In this document: piece by piece, positions 43,769 through 52,839 of the stretch
Numbering within the stretch: the first letter of the stretch is position 1
Layout of the letters: each line of letters starts with the position of its first letter
NCBI GenBank assembly: GCA_035493475.1
Contig: DATJIF010000063.1
Coordinates: 157,267 to 221,266, forward strand
Length of the DNA: 64,000 nucleotides
Direction: 5' to 3'
Origin: Actinospica sp035493475
GTDB lineage: Bacteria; Actinomycetota; Actinomycetes; Streptomycetales; Catenulisporaceae
Translations under genes and position numbers: made by a program
The notes under the pieces: generated by a model
What the model was told of the DNA's origin: nothing
Databases searched by the model: none
What the model saw: the letters and a program-made list of their open reading frames with translations, nothing else

Positions 43769-44359
43769 TCAGAAGGGCATCGGTGCGGTGTCCCGGTCGC
43801 GAGGGGTGTGCCGCTCGAAGGCGTCGGCCAGTCCCGGCAGGTCGGTCATGGCGGAGGGGGCGGCCGGGTCCGGATCGAGCCGGTGCTTGACGAAGCGCGT
43901 GCCGATGATCTCGCCGATGCGCACGACCAGTTCGGGATAGTCGTGGCGGTCCGGCACGCGCAACCCGATAGCGGCCTGCCTGGCGAACGCCTCGTCGATC
44001 TGGCGCATCCGGCGGGCCATCTGCTGGGCCCGACGGGAGCCGATCACGCCGTGCAGCAGCCGGTAGCCGTGGTGCGACTCGTAGAAGTGCCGACCGTCGT
44101 AGCGGGCGGTGATCTCGAAGCCCTCCAGTTCCAGCGCGGCGGCGGGGTGGTCGATCTGGTCCTGGCAGCACGCGTGAAAGGCGAGGTCCGCGCGTTCGCC
44201 CGGCTCCAGGTGCGCGGGGCGCACGCTGATCTCCGCCGTCAGGTACGTGGACCGGTGGCGCTCGACGTACGTGCCCTGGTGGCGGTCGACGCGCCGCAGG
44301 AACAGGCCGGTCTCCAACTCGCGGGCAACCGGCTCGGGGTCGTGTTCGTCGCGGTGCAT
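43769..44359 (-). CDS. Unknown protein of the transfer region
   Basis: A 196-residue protein, alpha/beta with a His/Asp/Arg-rich helical half (HHGYRLLHGVIGSRRAQQMA and VPDRHDYPELVVRIGEIIGT). ATG 44359 follows AAAAGGAGC on the minus strand. Located 127 bp after the SSB-like gene and probably in the same operon. No recognised family. Confidence 0.6.
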   Translation of the reverse strand: MHRDEHDPEPVARELETGLFLRRVDRHQGTYVERHRSTYLTAEISVRPAHLEPGERADLAFHACCQDQIDHPAAALELEGFEITARYDGRHFYESHHGYRLLHGVIGSRRAQQMARRMRQIDEAFARQAAIGLRVPDRHDYPELVVRIGEIIGTRFVKHRLDPDPAAPSAMTDLPGLADAFERHTPRDRDTAPMPF

Positions 44360-44486
44360 GCCGCGGCTCCTTTTCAGGTCGAAAGGCTGGGCCGCTCGGC
44401 CCGGCCGGGACGGTCGGGGGCAAGGGCTCACGCGGTCGGTGCGCGGGCCGGGGGCCGGGCCGCCGGTAGGCGGCCCGGCGGCGGGG

Positions 44487-44816
44487 TCACGCCTGCGGCA
44501 GCGGCTCGACGGACAGGGTGTTGAGCTGGCGCAGCCGCGGGCCGGTCGCGGGCGGCGGGGTGAGCAGCGGGTGGCCCTGGACGGTGACGCGGGTACCGCG
44601 CTTGAGCTGGTCGAACATCACGTCGGCCACGGTGCCGCGGGCGGCGGTGCACTCGATGTGGACGGTGCGCTTGACGGCGGGGGCGCCGGGGGCCGGGGAG
44701 GAGGTCAGCTCGGTGGCCAGGGTGAAGTAGGCCAGGCCTCCGCCGCCGGGCAGGTCGCGAAAGCGCGTGTCGGCGGAGACGGTGCCGGTCAGGGTGACGG
44801 GACAGGTCGCGGGCAT
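44487..44816 (-). CDS. SSB-like OB-fold protein
   Basis: A 109-residue short single-stranded-DNA-binding-type OB fold: TLTGTVSADTRFRDLPGGGG, LAYFTLATEL, VKRTVHIEC, DVMFDQLKRGTRVTVQGHPL. It lacks the long acidic C-terminal tail of housekeeping SSB. Plasmid SSBs coat the incoming strand after conjugation. First gene behind hairpin element copy 2 (87 bases upstream of the ATG). Confidence 0.75.
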   Translation of the reverse strand: MPATCPVTLTGTVSADTRFRDLPGGGGLAYFTLATELTSSPAPGAPAVKRTVHIECTAARGTVADVMFDQLKRGTRVTVQGHPLLTPPPATGPRLRQLNTLSVEPLPQA

Positions 44817-44903
44817 CGCAGTGGTCCTTGTCTGTCTCGGGCCGCCGGTGCGGCCCCGTGGGGGTTGACGGACCAGGTCCAAGCTCGAACGGGCGGCGCG
44901 GGG

Positions 44904-44943
44904 CAAGGCTCGGCGCAGCCGACCGCGAAGCGGCTTGGCCTTG
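44904..44943 (-). repeat. Dual-hairpin leader element, copy 2
   Basis: Closing arms CAAGGC/GCCTTG; internal hairpins TCGGC-GCA-GCCGA and CCGC-GAA-GCGG. 87 bases upstream of the SSB-like ATG at 44816, followed on the minus strand by GGTCCGTCA. Confidence 0.8.
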
Positions 44944-45455
44944 ACGCGCGCCGACCGGGGGTGCTGACCTGCTCGGGAAGGCAACCTCCGGGGATGTACC
45001 AAGCCCAGAGGCGACAGGACCCGTAGATGCTGCGGTATCCGGAGGCCGACCGGCCCGGCCCGGCGAGCAGTATTTGCACGCCCGGAGCCGGGGCGGCCTA
45101 CCACCCGGCCACCCGCTGGCCGGCCCCGGCGCCCAAGCTCCCGCGCGCACCGGCAGCTCGGGGGTACCGCGCGCGGTTGGGCCGACGTCGTTCGACCAAC
45201 CTGCGCGGCGCGTCCCGCCGAGGGCGCCCGCTGCCCGCCGCCTCGGACGGCACAGCTGCCCAGGTCAACCCCGTCGAGCCGGGCTGGCGGAGGTGACCCG
45301 CGCCGGGACACGGCGGCCCCGCACCTGCGGTGAGCACCGCCGGAGCAACGGCGCGCCAACGCAGCAACCCGCGCGATCTGAATATGAACCACTTGCCTAG
45401 CGGGGTCCGCCGTGTGAGGGTGGGAGCCGGTCAAACGGATGAAAAGGCGCGGATA
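44944..45455. other. Long non-coding stretch upstream of a plus-strand gene
   Basis: In these 512 bp no supported gene is seen; open frames are long only because of GC content. Composition stays GC-rich, with no obvious large palindrome apart from the neighbouring element. It should contain the promoter of the gene at 45456. Confidence 0.4.
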
Positions 45456-45989
45456 GTGGACATGGATACCGAGGAGCGGACAGTGCCGTGGACGGCGGCG
45501 GCAGCCGCACGGCTGGACCGGCTGGCGCAGGCCGTGCCCGTGATCGCGCGCGAGCCGATGACCGAGGAGCTGCTTGCCCGCATGAGCGGGTCAACGGGCA
45601 TCGCACCGCTGAGCGCCGAGCAGGTCGCGGCGCTGCGCCACGGCCCCGCCCCGGACGTCGACGAGCAGCATCTGACCGGTCTGACCTCGGTGTACCTGCT
45701 GGACGCGGAATACCTGTGGAACGAGCTGCGCGCGGCCGACCTGGACGCGGAGCTCGCCGCGATGGCGCAGCTGCACCAGCGGGGCGCGGTCCTTCACCCG
45801 TGCACCCGGTGGGGCAGGCCGCCGCGCCCGACCGTGCTGCTGCACATGATCGAGACCGCCCGTGAGATCGACAAACTCCCCGACAACGAGGACGGCGACC
45901 GCGAGACCGATCCGCGGCCTCGACGCCGCTGGACACGCGTGGTCGGCAGACTGCTGCGACGGCACACGGCGACCGCACGCGCGGTCTGA
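45456..45989 (+). CDS. Unknown acidic protein of the transfer region
   Basis: A 177-residue helical protein without recognised domain (DEQHLTGLTSVYLLDAEYLW and VLLHMIETAREIDKL) with an Arg-rich tail. Start GTG 45456 (ATG 45462 alternative) follows GAAAAGG. A plus-strand gene among minus-strand ones; it converges on the gene at 46172, with a terminator hairpin between. Confidence 0.5.
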   Translation: MDMDTEERTVPWTAAAAARLDRLAQAVPVIAREPMTEELLARMSGSTGIAPLSAEQVAALRHGPAPDVDEQHLTGLTSVYLLDAEYLWNELRAADLDAELAAMAQLHQRGAVLHPCTRWGRPPRPTVLLHMIETAREIDKLPDNEDGDRETDPRPRRRWTRVVGRLLRRHTATARAV

Positions 45990-46122
45990 CCGGGCGGGCC
46001 GATACGGCGCTGAGGGTTGCCGGGCATTCGGCTCCCTGGCCGCGCCGCCCGGTTTACGATGGAGTTCGGCGCCCTCCCCCCGGGCGCCGCGCTCTCCGCG
46101 CACGCGCGGATCGAGCCACCTC

Positions 46123-46152
46123 GGCCCCGCGCTCTCCCCCCAGCGCGGGGCC
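46123..46152. terminator. 11-bp hairpin between convergent genes
   Basis: GGCCCCGCGCT (46123-46133) pairs with AGCGCGGGGCC (46142-46152) around an 8-base loop, in the gap between the stop at 45989 and the stop at 46172. Confidence 0.65.
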
Positions 46153-46171
46153 GTCGGCTTCTTCTGCTGCC

Positions 46172-46615
46172 CTAAGCGAGCGGCACGGTGCCGTACCCGG
46201 GGCGGTTGACGATCGAGGGCGCGTCGATCTGTGTGAAGCCGATCATCGCGACCTTGTAGTAGACGGTCTGGGCTCCCCGCGTCACGGCGACCGTGTCGCC
46301 CACACTGAGCGAGCGGTTTCCGCGCTCGCGGTAGTCCACTGCGCGCTGATCCGGTGCGGCGCTCAGGCCGACCTCGGCGGGGTGGTGGCCGATGTTCAGC
46401 AGCGCGAACACCTGCTCGCACAGGACCTCGTCGGCGAGGTCGCCGGGGTCGATGACGGTGGTGAACACGACGGTCATCGGGTGGCCCGGCTCGTAGTGCC
46501 AGACGTGGATGCCCTCGGCGGTGCCGATGTTGTGCAGCGCGTCCAGGCGCGCGGCGCCCTCGGGGATGCGGTCGGCGTGCGGGCGCTCGGCTTCGGGCGG
46601 TGGGAAGGCGGTCAT
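46172..46615 (-). CDS. Unknown protein, first behind hairpin element copy 3
   Basis: A 147-residue alpha/beta protein: VWHYEPGHPMTVVFTTVIDP, VFALLNIGHHPAEVGLS and RGNRSLSVGDTVAVTRGAQT. No recognised family. ATG 46615 follows AGGAGCTC on the minus strand. Confidence 0.55.
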   Translation of the reverse strand: MTAFPPPEAERPHADRIPEGAARLDALHNIGTAEGIHVWHYEPGHPMTVVFTTVIDPGDLADEVLCEQVFALLNIGHHPAEVGLSAAPDQRAVDYRERGNRSLSVGDTVAVTRGAQTVYYKVAMIGFTQIDAPSIVNRPGYGTVPLA

Positions 46616-46703
46616 CGGGGGAGCTCCTGTCGTGGCGGGACCGGCGGCCGGTCCATCTCGTGGGGACGGGCCCCCGGTCAGCACGCGGGCACGCCGACCG
46701 GGG

Positions 46704-46738
46704 CAGGGATCGGCGCAGCCGACCGCGTAGCGGCCCTG
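46704..46738 (-). repeat. Dual-hairpin leader element, copy 3
   Basis: Closing arms are CAGGG/CCCTG instead of CAAGG/CCTTG, a compensatory change that preserves pairing. Hairpins TCGGC-GCA-GCCGA and CCGC-GTA-GCGG. 88 bases upstream of ATG 46615. Confidence 0.8.
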
Positions 46739-46931
46739 TCCTTGCCGCGGCCGGCGCGTGTGCTGCGCTGGCTCCGGCCCATGGCGGACAGGCTGACGAT
46801 CAACTGCTGCCCGTGACAGAGAGCGGAGCCGCGGCTCCTCGGGACTCGGCGCGGCCGTGGTAGAAGGCTGTGCTCCCGCGGTTCGCTGCGTGAGTGGATC
46901 GCCGCTGCCCCGCTGTGGGACAGTCGCGTCC

Positions 46932-47672
46932 GTGCCGGTAGCAGAGCTCGTCCTTAGGTATATCCAGACATTCATTTGGCCGGTCGTTGCGGTCTCTGCG
47001 CTCGTTGTGTTGCGCAAGCCCCTTCGGCGTCTACTCGGCCGTCTCATGTCCGCCGAGGTTCCCGGGCCCGTCAAGCTGACGTTCGCGGAACTAGCCGTCG
47101 AAGCGCGAGAAGCGGTGGAAAGGGTCACGATCCCGGATGCCGAGCCCGGTCCTGGGCTCTCCGCGGATGCGGGCTCCCAGCCGCAGCGGCAAAGCGGCGC
47201 ATCCGCCCTCCTGCCGCTGGACTTCAAGCAGTTGCCCCCCGACGAGCAGGCGATGCGTGCAACCAGGGCATGTCAGGAGCTTGAGGAACGGCAGGCGGCG
47301 CTGACCGATCCGGATTGGACGTCGGCCACGTCGAGTCGCCGCAGGATTCACACCACGTGGGCGACGCTGCTGGCGAATCTGCACGCCGGTCTCGTCGAGA
47401 TCGTTCCGCTCGGCTGGTCGTCAACGGATCAGTACACCAATGTGCTGGCGATGCTGGACGGCCTCTATGCCGCCACGGGGATTCCGGCCGTCCGAGCGGT
47501 CGGCGACGCGCTGCGGCAGCTTGCCGCCACCGTCGAGTATCCGGCTGTCGAGTTGAGCGAACAGGATGCCGAGGAGTTCGCGCGCACCGCGCAGCAACTC
47601 GCGGGCAAGCTGATCTCGATCATGAGGCGGTTCAGGAAGCTGCTGTCGTGGGCGCCGTACGAGGTGAGATGA
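46932..47672 (+). CDS. Membrane-anchored helical protein
   Basis: A 246-residue protein with an N-terminal membrane helix (about residues 7-27, VLRYIQTFIWPVVAVSALVV) and a soluble helical domain (FAELAVEAREAVERVTIPDA to the C-terminus). GTG 46932 was chosen as it just precedes the helix; an in-frame GTG at 46857 is upstream. No family recognised. Confidence 0.55.
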   Translation: MPVAELVLRYIQTFIWPVVAVSALVVLRKPLRRLLGRLMSAEVPGPVKLTFAELAVEAREAVERVTIPDAEPGPGLSADAGSQPQRQSGASALLPLDFKQLPPDEQAMRATRACQELEERQAALTDPDWTSATSSRRRIHTTWATLLANLHAGLVEIVPLGWSSTDQYTNVLAMLDGLYAATGIPAVRAVGDALRQLAATVEYPAVELSEQDAEEFARTAQQLAGKLISIMRRFRKLLSWAPYEVR

Positions 47673-47722
47673 GGATTCCCGAGTCGGGCGAGGCCTGACC
47701 GGCGCGGCCTGGTCTCGCGCCG

Positions 47723-48013
47723 TCAGGTGCGCTGGACGCACGTGCCGCCGCGCGGGCCAAGGGTGATGCGGAAGTCGGGGTGATCGAACGGGATGCCGGT
47801 GTCGGAGAAGCGGTGCGCCTCTTCCAGCATCTCCCGGTCGGCCACGCGGTAGAGGTCGAGGTGCGGGTCACCGCCGCACGGGCTGGCCGAGGCGCGGTCG
47901 GCCAGGTCCAGGGCGGCTTCGCGCTGCGAGACGTACTCGTGGAGCTCGGCGCGGCAATATCCGGGAAGCGTCAGGTAGCCCACGTAGCGAGGTAGAGCGG
48001 TAATGGCGGACAT
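47723..48013 (-). CDS. Small unknown protein
   Basis: A 96-residue protein with GYLTLPGYCRAELHEYVSQR and C-terminal FDHPDFRITLGPRGGTCV. Unknown family. Begins 68 bp after the stop of the gene at 48082, likely co-transcribed behind the hairpin element at 48692. Confidence 0.5.
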   Translation of the reverse strand: MSAITALPRYVGYLTLPGYCRAELHEYVSQREAALDLADRASASPCGGDPHLDLYRVADREMLEEAHRFSDTGIPFDHPDFRITLGPRGGTCVQRT

Positions 48014-48081
48014 CGAATCTCCGAGGGTGATGACAGGGGATGTCGGCGGGGGCGGCGTGGCCGTCCCCGCTCGGGGAACGG

Positions 48082-48603
48082 TTAGGCGCTCAGCGCGCCG
48101 AGCTGGAGGAGGTACGGACCGCGGCGTACTACCTCGAGCGATGCCAGGGCGTCGAGCTGGGGTGAGGTGCCGAACAGGTCATCGAGCAGGTCGCGGGCCG
48201 CACGCCAGTCCTGCTCCCAGGACCCGTCGGAGGCCAGCGTGAGGCTCCACGGCGCGAGCTGGTGCGCGCGCAGCAGGATCGCGGTCACGGCCAGGTCGTA
48301 GGGCAGGGCGCGGGTTTGGACGTAGTCGAGCTTGAACGGCTCGCCGGCCTCGGTGTGCTCGGTCAGGCCCGAGCCCGCGGCGGGGGCCAGGACGAAGTTC
48401 TCGCCGGTGTTCGGGCGTACGCCGTTGAACGCGATGATCGACTCGTTCAGAAGCGGCTGCCCGATGCCGGTCGGGCCGGCCAACGCGACCCCGCGCTCGG
48501 ACAGGCTGGCGAGGATCAGGTGGGCGTCGGCCAGCAGTTGCGGGAACGCCGCCGTGAACTCGGTGGAGTCGGGCTGGTAGGCCCAGTAGTGCGTGTAGAC
48601 CAT
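48082..48603 (-). CDS. Unknown protein, paralog of the 55654-56196 product
   Basis: A 173-residue protein beginning MVYTHYWAYQPDSTEFTAAF; the product at 55654-56196 begins MGYMHSWAYMPDAAFQAAFE and matches through SIIAFNGVRPNTGENFVL/SLAISFNGAGPDADDTFLL and DLAVTAILLRAHQL/DLAVTAVLLRTHQL. Both genes have a hairpin element at the same distance. Function unknown; a duplicated early transfer-region gene. Confidence 0.65.
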   Translation of the reverse strand: MVYTHYWAYQPDSTEFTAAFPQLLADAHLILASLSERGVALAGPTGIGQPLLNESIIAFNGVRPNTGENFVLAPAAGSGLTEHTEAGEPFKLDYVQTRALPYDLAVTAILLRAHQLAPWSLTLASDGSWEQDWRAARDLLDDLFGTSPQLDALASLEVVRRGPYLLQLGALSA

Positions 48604-48691
48604 GGAAGGGGTCCGTCTCGCTCGGGGCCGCTTGCGCGGCCCGCCGGGTGGTGACGGACCTCCGGTCAATCGCGCCCGGACCGGTTCGGGG

Positions 48692-48733
48692 CAAGGGCTC
48701 GGCGCAGCCGACCGCGCAGCGGCTCGGCCCTTG
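48692..48733 (-). repeat. Dual-hairpin leader element, copy 4
   Basis: Closing arms CAAGGGC/GCCCTTG; hairpins TCGGC-GCA-GCCGA and CCGC-GCA-GCGG. Between it and ATG 48603 lies a second structure: GGTCCGTC (48610-48617) with GACGGACC (48653-48660), nested with GGGCCGC (48625-48631) and GCGGCCC (48636-48642). 88 bases upstream of the ATG. Confidence 0.8.
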
Positions 48734-48805
48734 AGCCGGGCCGGCCGGGGGTGATTCCCCTCGGGCGGCACCACCCAGGGCCGCCGCCTGGAGCGGGGGG
48801 ACGGA

Positions 48806-49588
48806 TTGACCACGGCGCCCGCGGCGGGGCGTACCGACGGCGCCCAGGTTCGCCATCACCGCTTCCTGCTCGGCCTTCAGACACGCTACGGCGTTCAGAT
48901 TGACGGAGCGCTGCCCGGAGCGCTCGATCAGGACGCCGAGGCGGCCTGGCGCCAGCGCGTTCAACAGGCCGCCGCTGATTGCGCGGCCGGCCACGGCCCG
49001 GTGTCGGTGCGGTGGCCGGGCATCGAGGCGCTCACCGTCCGTCCGGATGAGGCGACGATCGGGGACAAGCTCACCGGTCCTCTGATCGAACTGGACGCCG
49101 GAACGCGGCTACTGTCCAAGCTCGACGGCAAAGGTGAGCAGACCAGCGACGCGGGCATCGCGTGGGTGTGGATGGAGGACCACAACGAGGTGATGAGGTT
49201 CGTCCCGTTCTCCTCCGCACCACTGGAGAAGAAGATCGCGCAGTTCCACGATCTGGCTGGGGCGCTGCTGGAGCACCACGGGCACCTCGCCGGCATCGTC
49301 TGGACCCGTACGCACCGGGCCGGCGGTCAGGTGCGTGCCGTCACCGAGCACACGGAGCAGGGATTCGCGATGGTGCGCGCCCTACCCGGGGGCCGGGCGC
49401 GTGAAAGCGTGGTGATCCATCGGCGGATCGTGCTGCCCGATCAGACCAACGCGGTCATGCGGCTGATCGACCGCGAGCCTGAATGGCTTGATCACGCGCT
49501 GGCACGCCTGGGATATCCCGGCGGATTCGCCGCGCTGCTCAAAAAGCCGCCGACTCCGGCAACAGCCCTGTGGACGCCGCGATCCTAG
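48806..49588 (+). CDS. Unknown protein of the transfer region
   Basis: A 260-residue protein without recognised domain; contains WRQRVQQAAADCAAGHGPVS, GIAWVWMEDHNEVMRF and HHGHLAGIVWTRTHRAGGQV. TTG start at 48806 with GGGGGG upstream; the frame is closed earlier. Divergent from the 48082-48603 gene, ends before a 21-bp terminator stem. Confidence 0.5.
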   Translation: MTTAPAAGRTDGAQVRHHRFLLGLQTRYGVQIDGALPGALDQDAEAAWRQRVQQAAADCAAGHGPVSVRWPGIEALTVRPDEATIGDKLTGPLIELDAGTRLLSKLDGKGEQTSDAGIAWVWMEDHNEVMRFVPFSSAPLEKKIAQFHDLAGALLEHHGHLAGIVWTRTHRAGGQVRAVTEHTEQGFAMVRALPGGRARESVVIHRRIVLPDQTNAVMRLIDREPEWLDHALARLGYPGGFAALLKKPPTPATALWTPRS

Positions 49589-49632
49589 GAACGAAAGCTG
49601 GCGCAGAGCGGCGCGGGAGCGAGTCGGCGCGG

Positions 49633-49679
49633 GCAGCCCGCGCTGCCCTCGGCACACGGCCGAGGGCAGCGCGGGCTGC
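49633..49679. terminator. Perfect 21-bp stem-loop terminator
   Basis: 49633-49653 and 49659-49679 pair perfectly with a 5-base loop (ACACG). It lies between the stops of convergent genes at 49588 and 49682, in the same design as the 39923-39969 structure. Confidence 0.85.
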
Positions 49680-49681
49680 GG

Positions 49682-50836
49682 TCAGACGGCCGCGAGCTTC
49701 ATGGCGCGGATGGCGCTGGCTTCCAGGTCGTGCGCCTCGTCGGGGTCGGTGATGGTCTGGGCGAGGCTGGTGACCGCGTGCAGGACGCCTCCGGCGTTGT
49801 TGACTCCTCCGCGGATGAAGTGTTCGAGGATGCCTTGGCGTTGGGTCTCGGTGTAGTGCAGTTTCTGCCCGACGCGGGTGATCATCTGCTCGGTGTCGCC
49901 GACCGGGGCTCCGGCTGCGCGCTCGATCGCCGCGATCTCGTCTCGGACGAACACGGGGTTGAGCACGGTGCGCACGACGTCCCGGGTCTGCGAGGTGATC
50001 AGGGTGAGCAGGCGGCGCTGGGTGGCGTCGCTCCAGGCGATGCGTCCTTCGGCCAGGCGGGAGCCGAGGTGGACGCTGCGGGCGGCGTGGTGGGTCAGGA
50101 CCAGGCCGTTCTCGCAGACCTTGACCCGCAGGTAGGGCACGAGGGAGAAGGCGCCGGAGCCGACCTCGGAGTTGGAGAAGATGAACCCGGCCGAGACGAT
50201 CGGGTTGTCGGTGCCGAGGGCTCCGGAGAAGGGGCTGCGGTAGCCGTCGAGCAGGACCGGGGCCAGGGCGGTGACGGAGGGGGCCTCGACGCGCACGTGC
50301 ATGCGCCGCTCGGAGAGGTCGGCGTTGTTCACGCGGGTTTCGATCCCGGAGTCGCGCACCCCGTCGAGCACGGCCACCAGCACGTCGAGGTTGTCGACGA
50401 TGCGGTAGGAGTTGGACAGGAACGCGCGGGCGACCGGTCCGGTTCCGTCGTCGGCCAGGGCGCGGACCATGTAGCGGCGTCCGGGCGAGCGGCGCAGCCA
50501 GCCGTTGACGTTCGCGTCGTAGAGTTCGGGGGCCTCGGTGCGCGTCTTGCGCAGGTAGGCGACCGGGATGCCGAGCTTGTCGGCTATGCCGGCGTCGCAC
50601 ACGGCGTTGGGGGTGAAGCGTCCGGGCCGGGAGGTGACGCCGTCGGCGGTGATCTCGTGGTCGGCGCCGGCGAGGAGGAGGGCGCCGTTCTCGGCGGTGA
50701 TGGCCTCGGCGGGCAGGACGAGGTCGAGCTTGCGCTGCTGCTCGCGCTGCAAGACCTCGATGAGGTCTTCGAGGCCGGCGTTGCGCAGCACGCCGTCGGC
50801 GGAGCGGGCGCGCACGGGCGGGTTGGCGTTGAGCAT
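49682..50836 (-). CDS. DUF932 plasmid/phage-type protein
   Basis: A 384-residue DUF932 protein: AVCDAGIADKLGIPVAYLRK, AFLSNSYRIVDNLDVLVAVL, VSAGFIFSNSEVGSGAFSLV, CENGLVL and a HHAARSVHLGSR segment are family marks. DUF932 genes are typical plasmid and phage cargo; the biochemical function is unknown, though several lie among early transfer genes. Headed by hairpin element copy 5, 81 bases upstream of the ATG. Confidence 0.85.
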   Translation of the reverse strand: MLNANPPVRARSADGVLRNAGLEDLIEVLQREQQRKLDLVLPAEAITAENGALLLAGADHEITADGVTSRPGRFTPNAVCDAGIADKLGIPVAYLRKTRTEAPELYDANVNGWLRRSPGRRYMVRALADDGTGPVARAFLSNSYRIVDNLDVLVAVLDGVRDSGIETRVNNADLSERRMHVRVEAPSVTALAPVLLDGYRSPFSGALGTDNPIVSAGFIFSNSEVGSGAFSLVPYLRVKVCENGLVLTHHAARSVHLGSRLAEGRIAWSDATQRRLLTLITSQTRDVVRTVLNPVFVRDEIAAIERAAGAPVGDTEQMITRVGQKLHYTETQRQGILEHFIRGGVNNAGGVLHAVTSLAQTITDPDEAHDLEASAIRAMKLAAV

Positions 50837-50917
50837 CGGGATGCCCCTTTCGGGAGATGGGTCTCGCCTCGGCCGGGTGGCTGAAGCGGGCCCCGAAACC
50901 AGCGCGCGACTCGGTCC

Positions 50918-50967
50918 GGGTCAAGGCTCGCGCGCAGCGCGACCGGAGGCCGTCAGGGCCTTGACCC
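50918..50967 (-). repeat. Dual-hairpin leader element, copy 5
   Basis: Closing arms extended to 10 bp, GGGTCAAGGC/GCCTTGACCC; first hairpin TCGCGC-GCA-GCGCGA, second hairpin weak (CGG-AGG-CCG). 81 bases upstream of the DUF932 ATG at 50836. Confidence 0.75.
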
Positions 50968-51478
50968 AGGGAACGGGGAGTGCGCTTCGGTAGGCCCGGA
51001 TTCGGCGCCGAGCACGAGGTGCCTGCACCCCGAAGGGCGAGCTGTTGACCACGTGCCGGTGACGGCGCGAGGGGGAGGGGACCGCCGTCCAGCTCGCGCA
51101 AGCGGACGAAGCACCTGGCTGTGAGCCAGGAGCGATCCCGATCCGGCACCCGCCGCGCACGAGGCGCGAGGGCCCCGGCCGGACGGTGGGAAGGGGCTTC
51201 GCGGCCTGGAAGAGCCTCGGCCGGTGAGCACAGGCGGGCGTGTGCGTATCCTGCGACGTTGCGTCCGATGGCGGGGCGTGTCATTGTGGTCGGCACAGCA
51301 CGCAGGGCTGCCGGCCTTCGCAGGGCCGGGACAGTGGTACAGCAGGCCCCGGAGCCTTGGTCTGTACCCGAGGAGGACCAAGTGGTCCGCTGCGGGAAGC
51401 GGTAAAGGCTGTCCAGGTTCGTGCAGTGACACACTTTGATCAAGATCGTCCGGGAGGTCTGGAAGGTCGAGTGTTGTC
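50968..51478. other. Non-coding stretch upstream of 51479
   Basis: No supported gene in 511 bp. It should hold the promoter of the gene at 51479, which has GGAAGG at 51461 as its only ribosome-site-like sequence. No further copy of the hairpin element was found here. Confidence 0.4.
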
Positions 51479-52360
51479 ATGGCTGGACGCCGTCGCAGTC
51501 ACGAAGCAGCCGCCGCGCGGGCTCGATTCCTGGGTGAAGCGGGTGTCTCCGCCCGCTACGCCGTCGGTACGAACACCACGGTCGTGATCGACGAGTGCTC
51601 GCCCGCTCAGCGCTCGGTGCGCGCGCTCCTCGCGCTGCTCGCGCTCAACGACGAGCCGCTGGAGAAATACCCGTTCAACCACACGAACGCTTCCGGTCTG
51701 GTGACGTACTCGTTCACCCTCTCCCCGCGCCGGGGGGCCCTGCTGATCGTCTCCCGGGCCCCGGACAACATCGCACGGCGGATCCTGGGGGCAGAGGCGG
51801 GGTTCCGCTTCGCCGGTGAGGCGGTGACCACGGCCGGGGAGTACATCTACCGCCTCGTGCATGTTCCGTCCGGGGCCGTGGTGATCTCGACCGAGGACCG
51901 AGGCACTCTTGCCGGCGTGCGCTTTGCCATGCGTGAGGATGTGCCGCCGTTCACTGCTCAGGACCTCGGCGTCCCGGTGACCGCGCGGGAACAGGAGATG
52001 TTCGAATACGTCGACGGCCTCAGCAGCGATGTCCGCGCGCTGCTCGCGGCGTTATTCGTCCGGTTATCCGCGAGTGATCGACGTACCTGGGCGGTCGGGG
52101 CGTTCTTCGGGGATCCGCTTAGACGTCCGCCGGCGCCTTGGTGGGATCCGAACCCGCTTCGCGATGAGCACCGGTCTCTGCGCGAAATCGGCGCGAGATG
52201 GGAGCTGCGCTGGACCGGCCCGCCCTTCCCGGGCGACATCGTGGCCGCCTTGACGCAGCCGGTGTGCGGCCTGCGCGGCGCTTCGGCCCATGGACAGGTC
52301 GATGCGCGCGAGCGCGAGATCGTCTTCGGCAAAGCGCGCCTTCTGCTGAGGCCGAACTGA
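51479..52360 (+). CDS. Unknown protein of the transfer region
   Basis: A 293-residue protein with no recognised domain. Stretches include RALLALLALNDEPLEKYPFN, SGLVTYSFTLSPRRGALLIV and WDPNPLRDEHRSLREIGARW. ATG 51479 is preceded by GGAAGG. Plus strand, followed by a small membrane protein. Confidence 0.5.
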   Translation: MAGRRRSHEAAAARARFLGEAGVSARYAVGTNTTVVIDECSPAQRSVRALLALLALNDEPLEKYPFNHTNASGLVTYSFTLSPRRGALLIVSRAPDNIARRILGAEAGFRFAGEAVTTAGEYIYRLVHVPSGAVVISTEDRGTLAGVRFAMREDVPPFTAQDLGVPVTAREQEMFEYVDGLSSDVRALLAALFVRLSASDRRTWAVGAFFGDPLRRPPAPWWDPNPLRDEHRSLREIGARWELRWTGPPFPGDIVAALTQPVCGLRGASAHGQVDAREREIVFGKARLLLRPN

Positions 52361-52489
52361 TATGGCCAGGCAGATCAGCGGAAGCGCTGAGCTCAGGCGT
52401 ACTGCGCCCGCGTGCCGGGAAGCGGCGTTCGGTCTCGCGCACTGGTCCCGGTCACGCTCGCGTCGCGAACCGACAAGGTGGGTGGCGCG

Positions 52490-52738
52490 ATGATGGCGCA
52501 GGTGATCGGCGCTGGCGGTTACGGAGTGGCGGCGCTCGGGCTGCTGTGCGTGTTCTGTCTCGCGGTTCTCGCGCTGGCATTGCGCGGAGCCAACGCCGAG
52601 CAACGCCCGGAGATCCTGCGCGCGCTGGCGGAGGTGTTCATGTCGCTGCGCGGGCGCCAGTTAACGCGTAGCGCCGACCGCGCGACAGACCGAAGCTCAT
52701 CGAGTCTGGCACCCGAGGATGGCGAGCGTGGTCAATGA
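52490..52738 (+). CDS. Small single-pass membrane protein
   Basis: An 82-residue protein with one membrane helix (GVAALGLLCVFCLAVLALAL, about 12-31) and a basic helical tail (EILRALAEVFMSLRGRQL). ATG 52490 (or 52493) follows GGTGGG. It ends before a hairpin facing the NADAR gene. No family recognised. Confidence 0.5.
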   Translation: MMAQVIGAGGYGVAALGLLCVFCLAVLALALRGANAEQRPEILRALAEVFMSLRGRQLTRSADRATDRSSSSLAPEDGERGQ

Positions 52739-52797
52739 GCCCCTCTGGTTGACTCGGCCGTTCGCCGTCGAACTCCAGTATCGGCGGGCACATCGGT

Positions 52798-52832
52798 GCG
52801 GGTCGGAGCACGGTGGTCGTGCTCCGACCCGC
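52798..52832. terminator. 15-bp hairpin between convergent genes
   Basis: GCGGGTCGGAGCACG (52798-52812) and CGTGCTCCGACCCGC (52818-52832) pair perfectly around a 5-base loop, between stops at 52738 and 52840. Confidence 0.85.
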
Positions 52833-52839
52833 GGATCGT

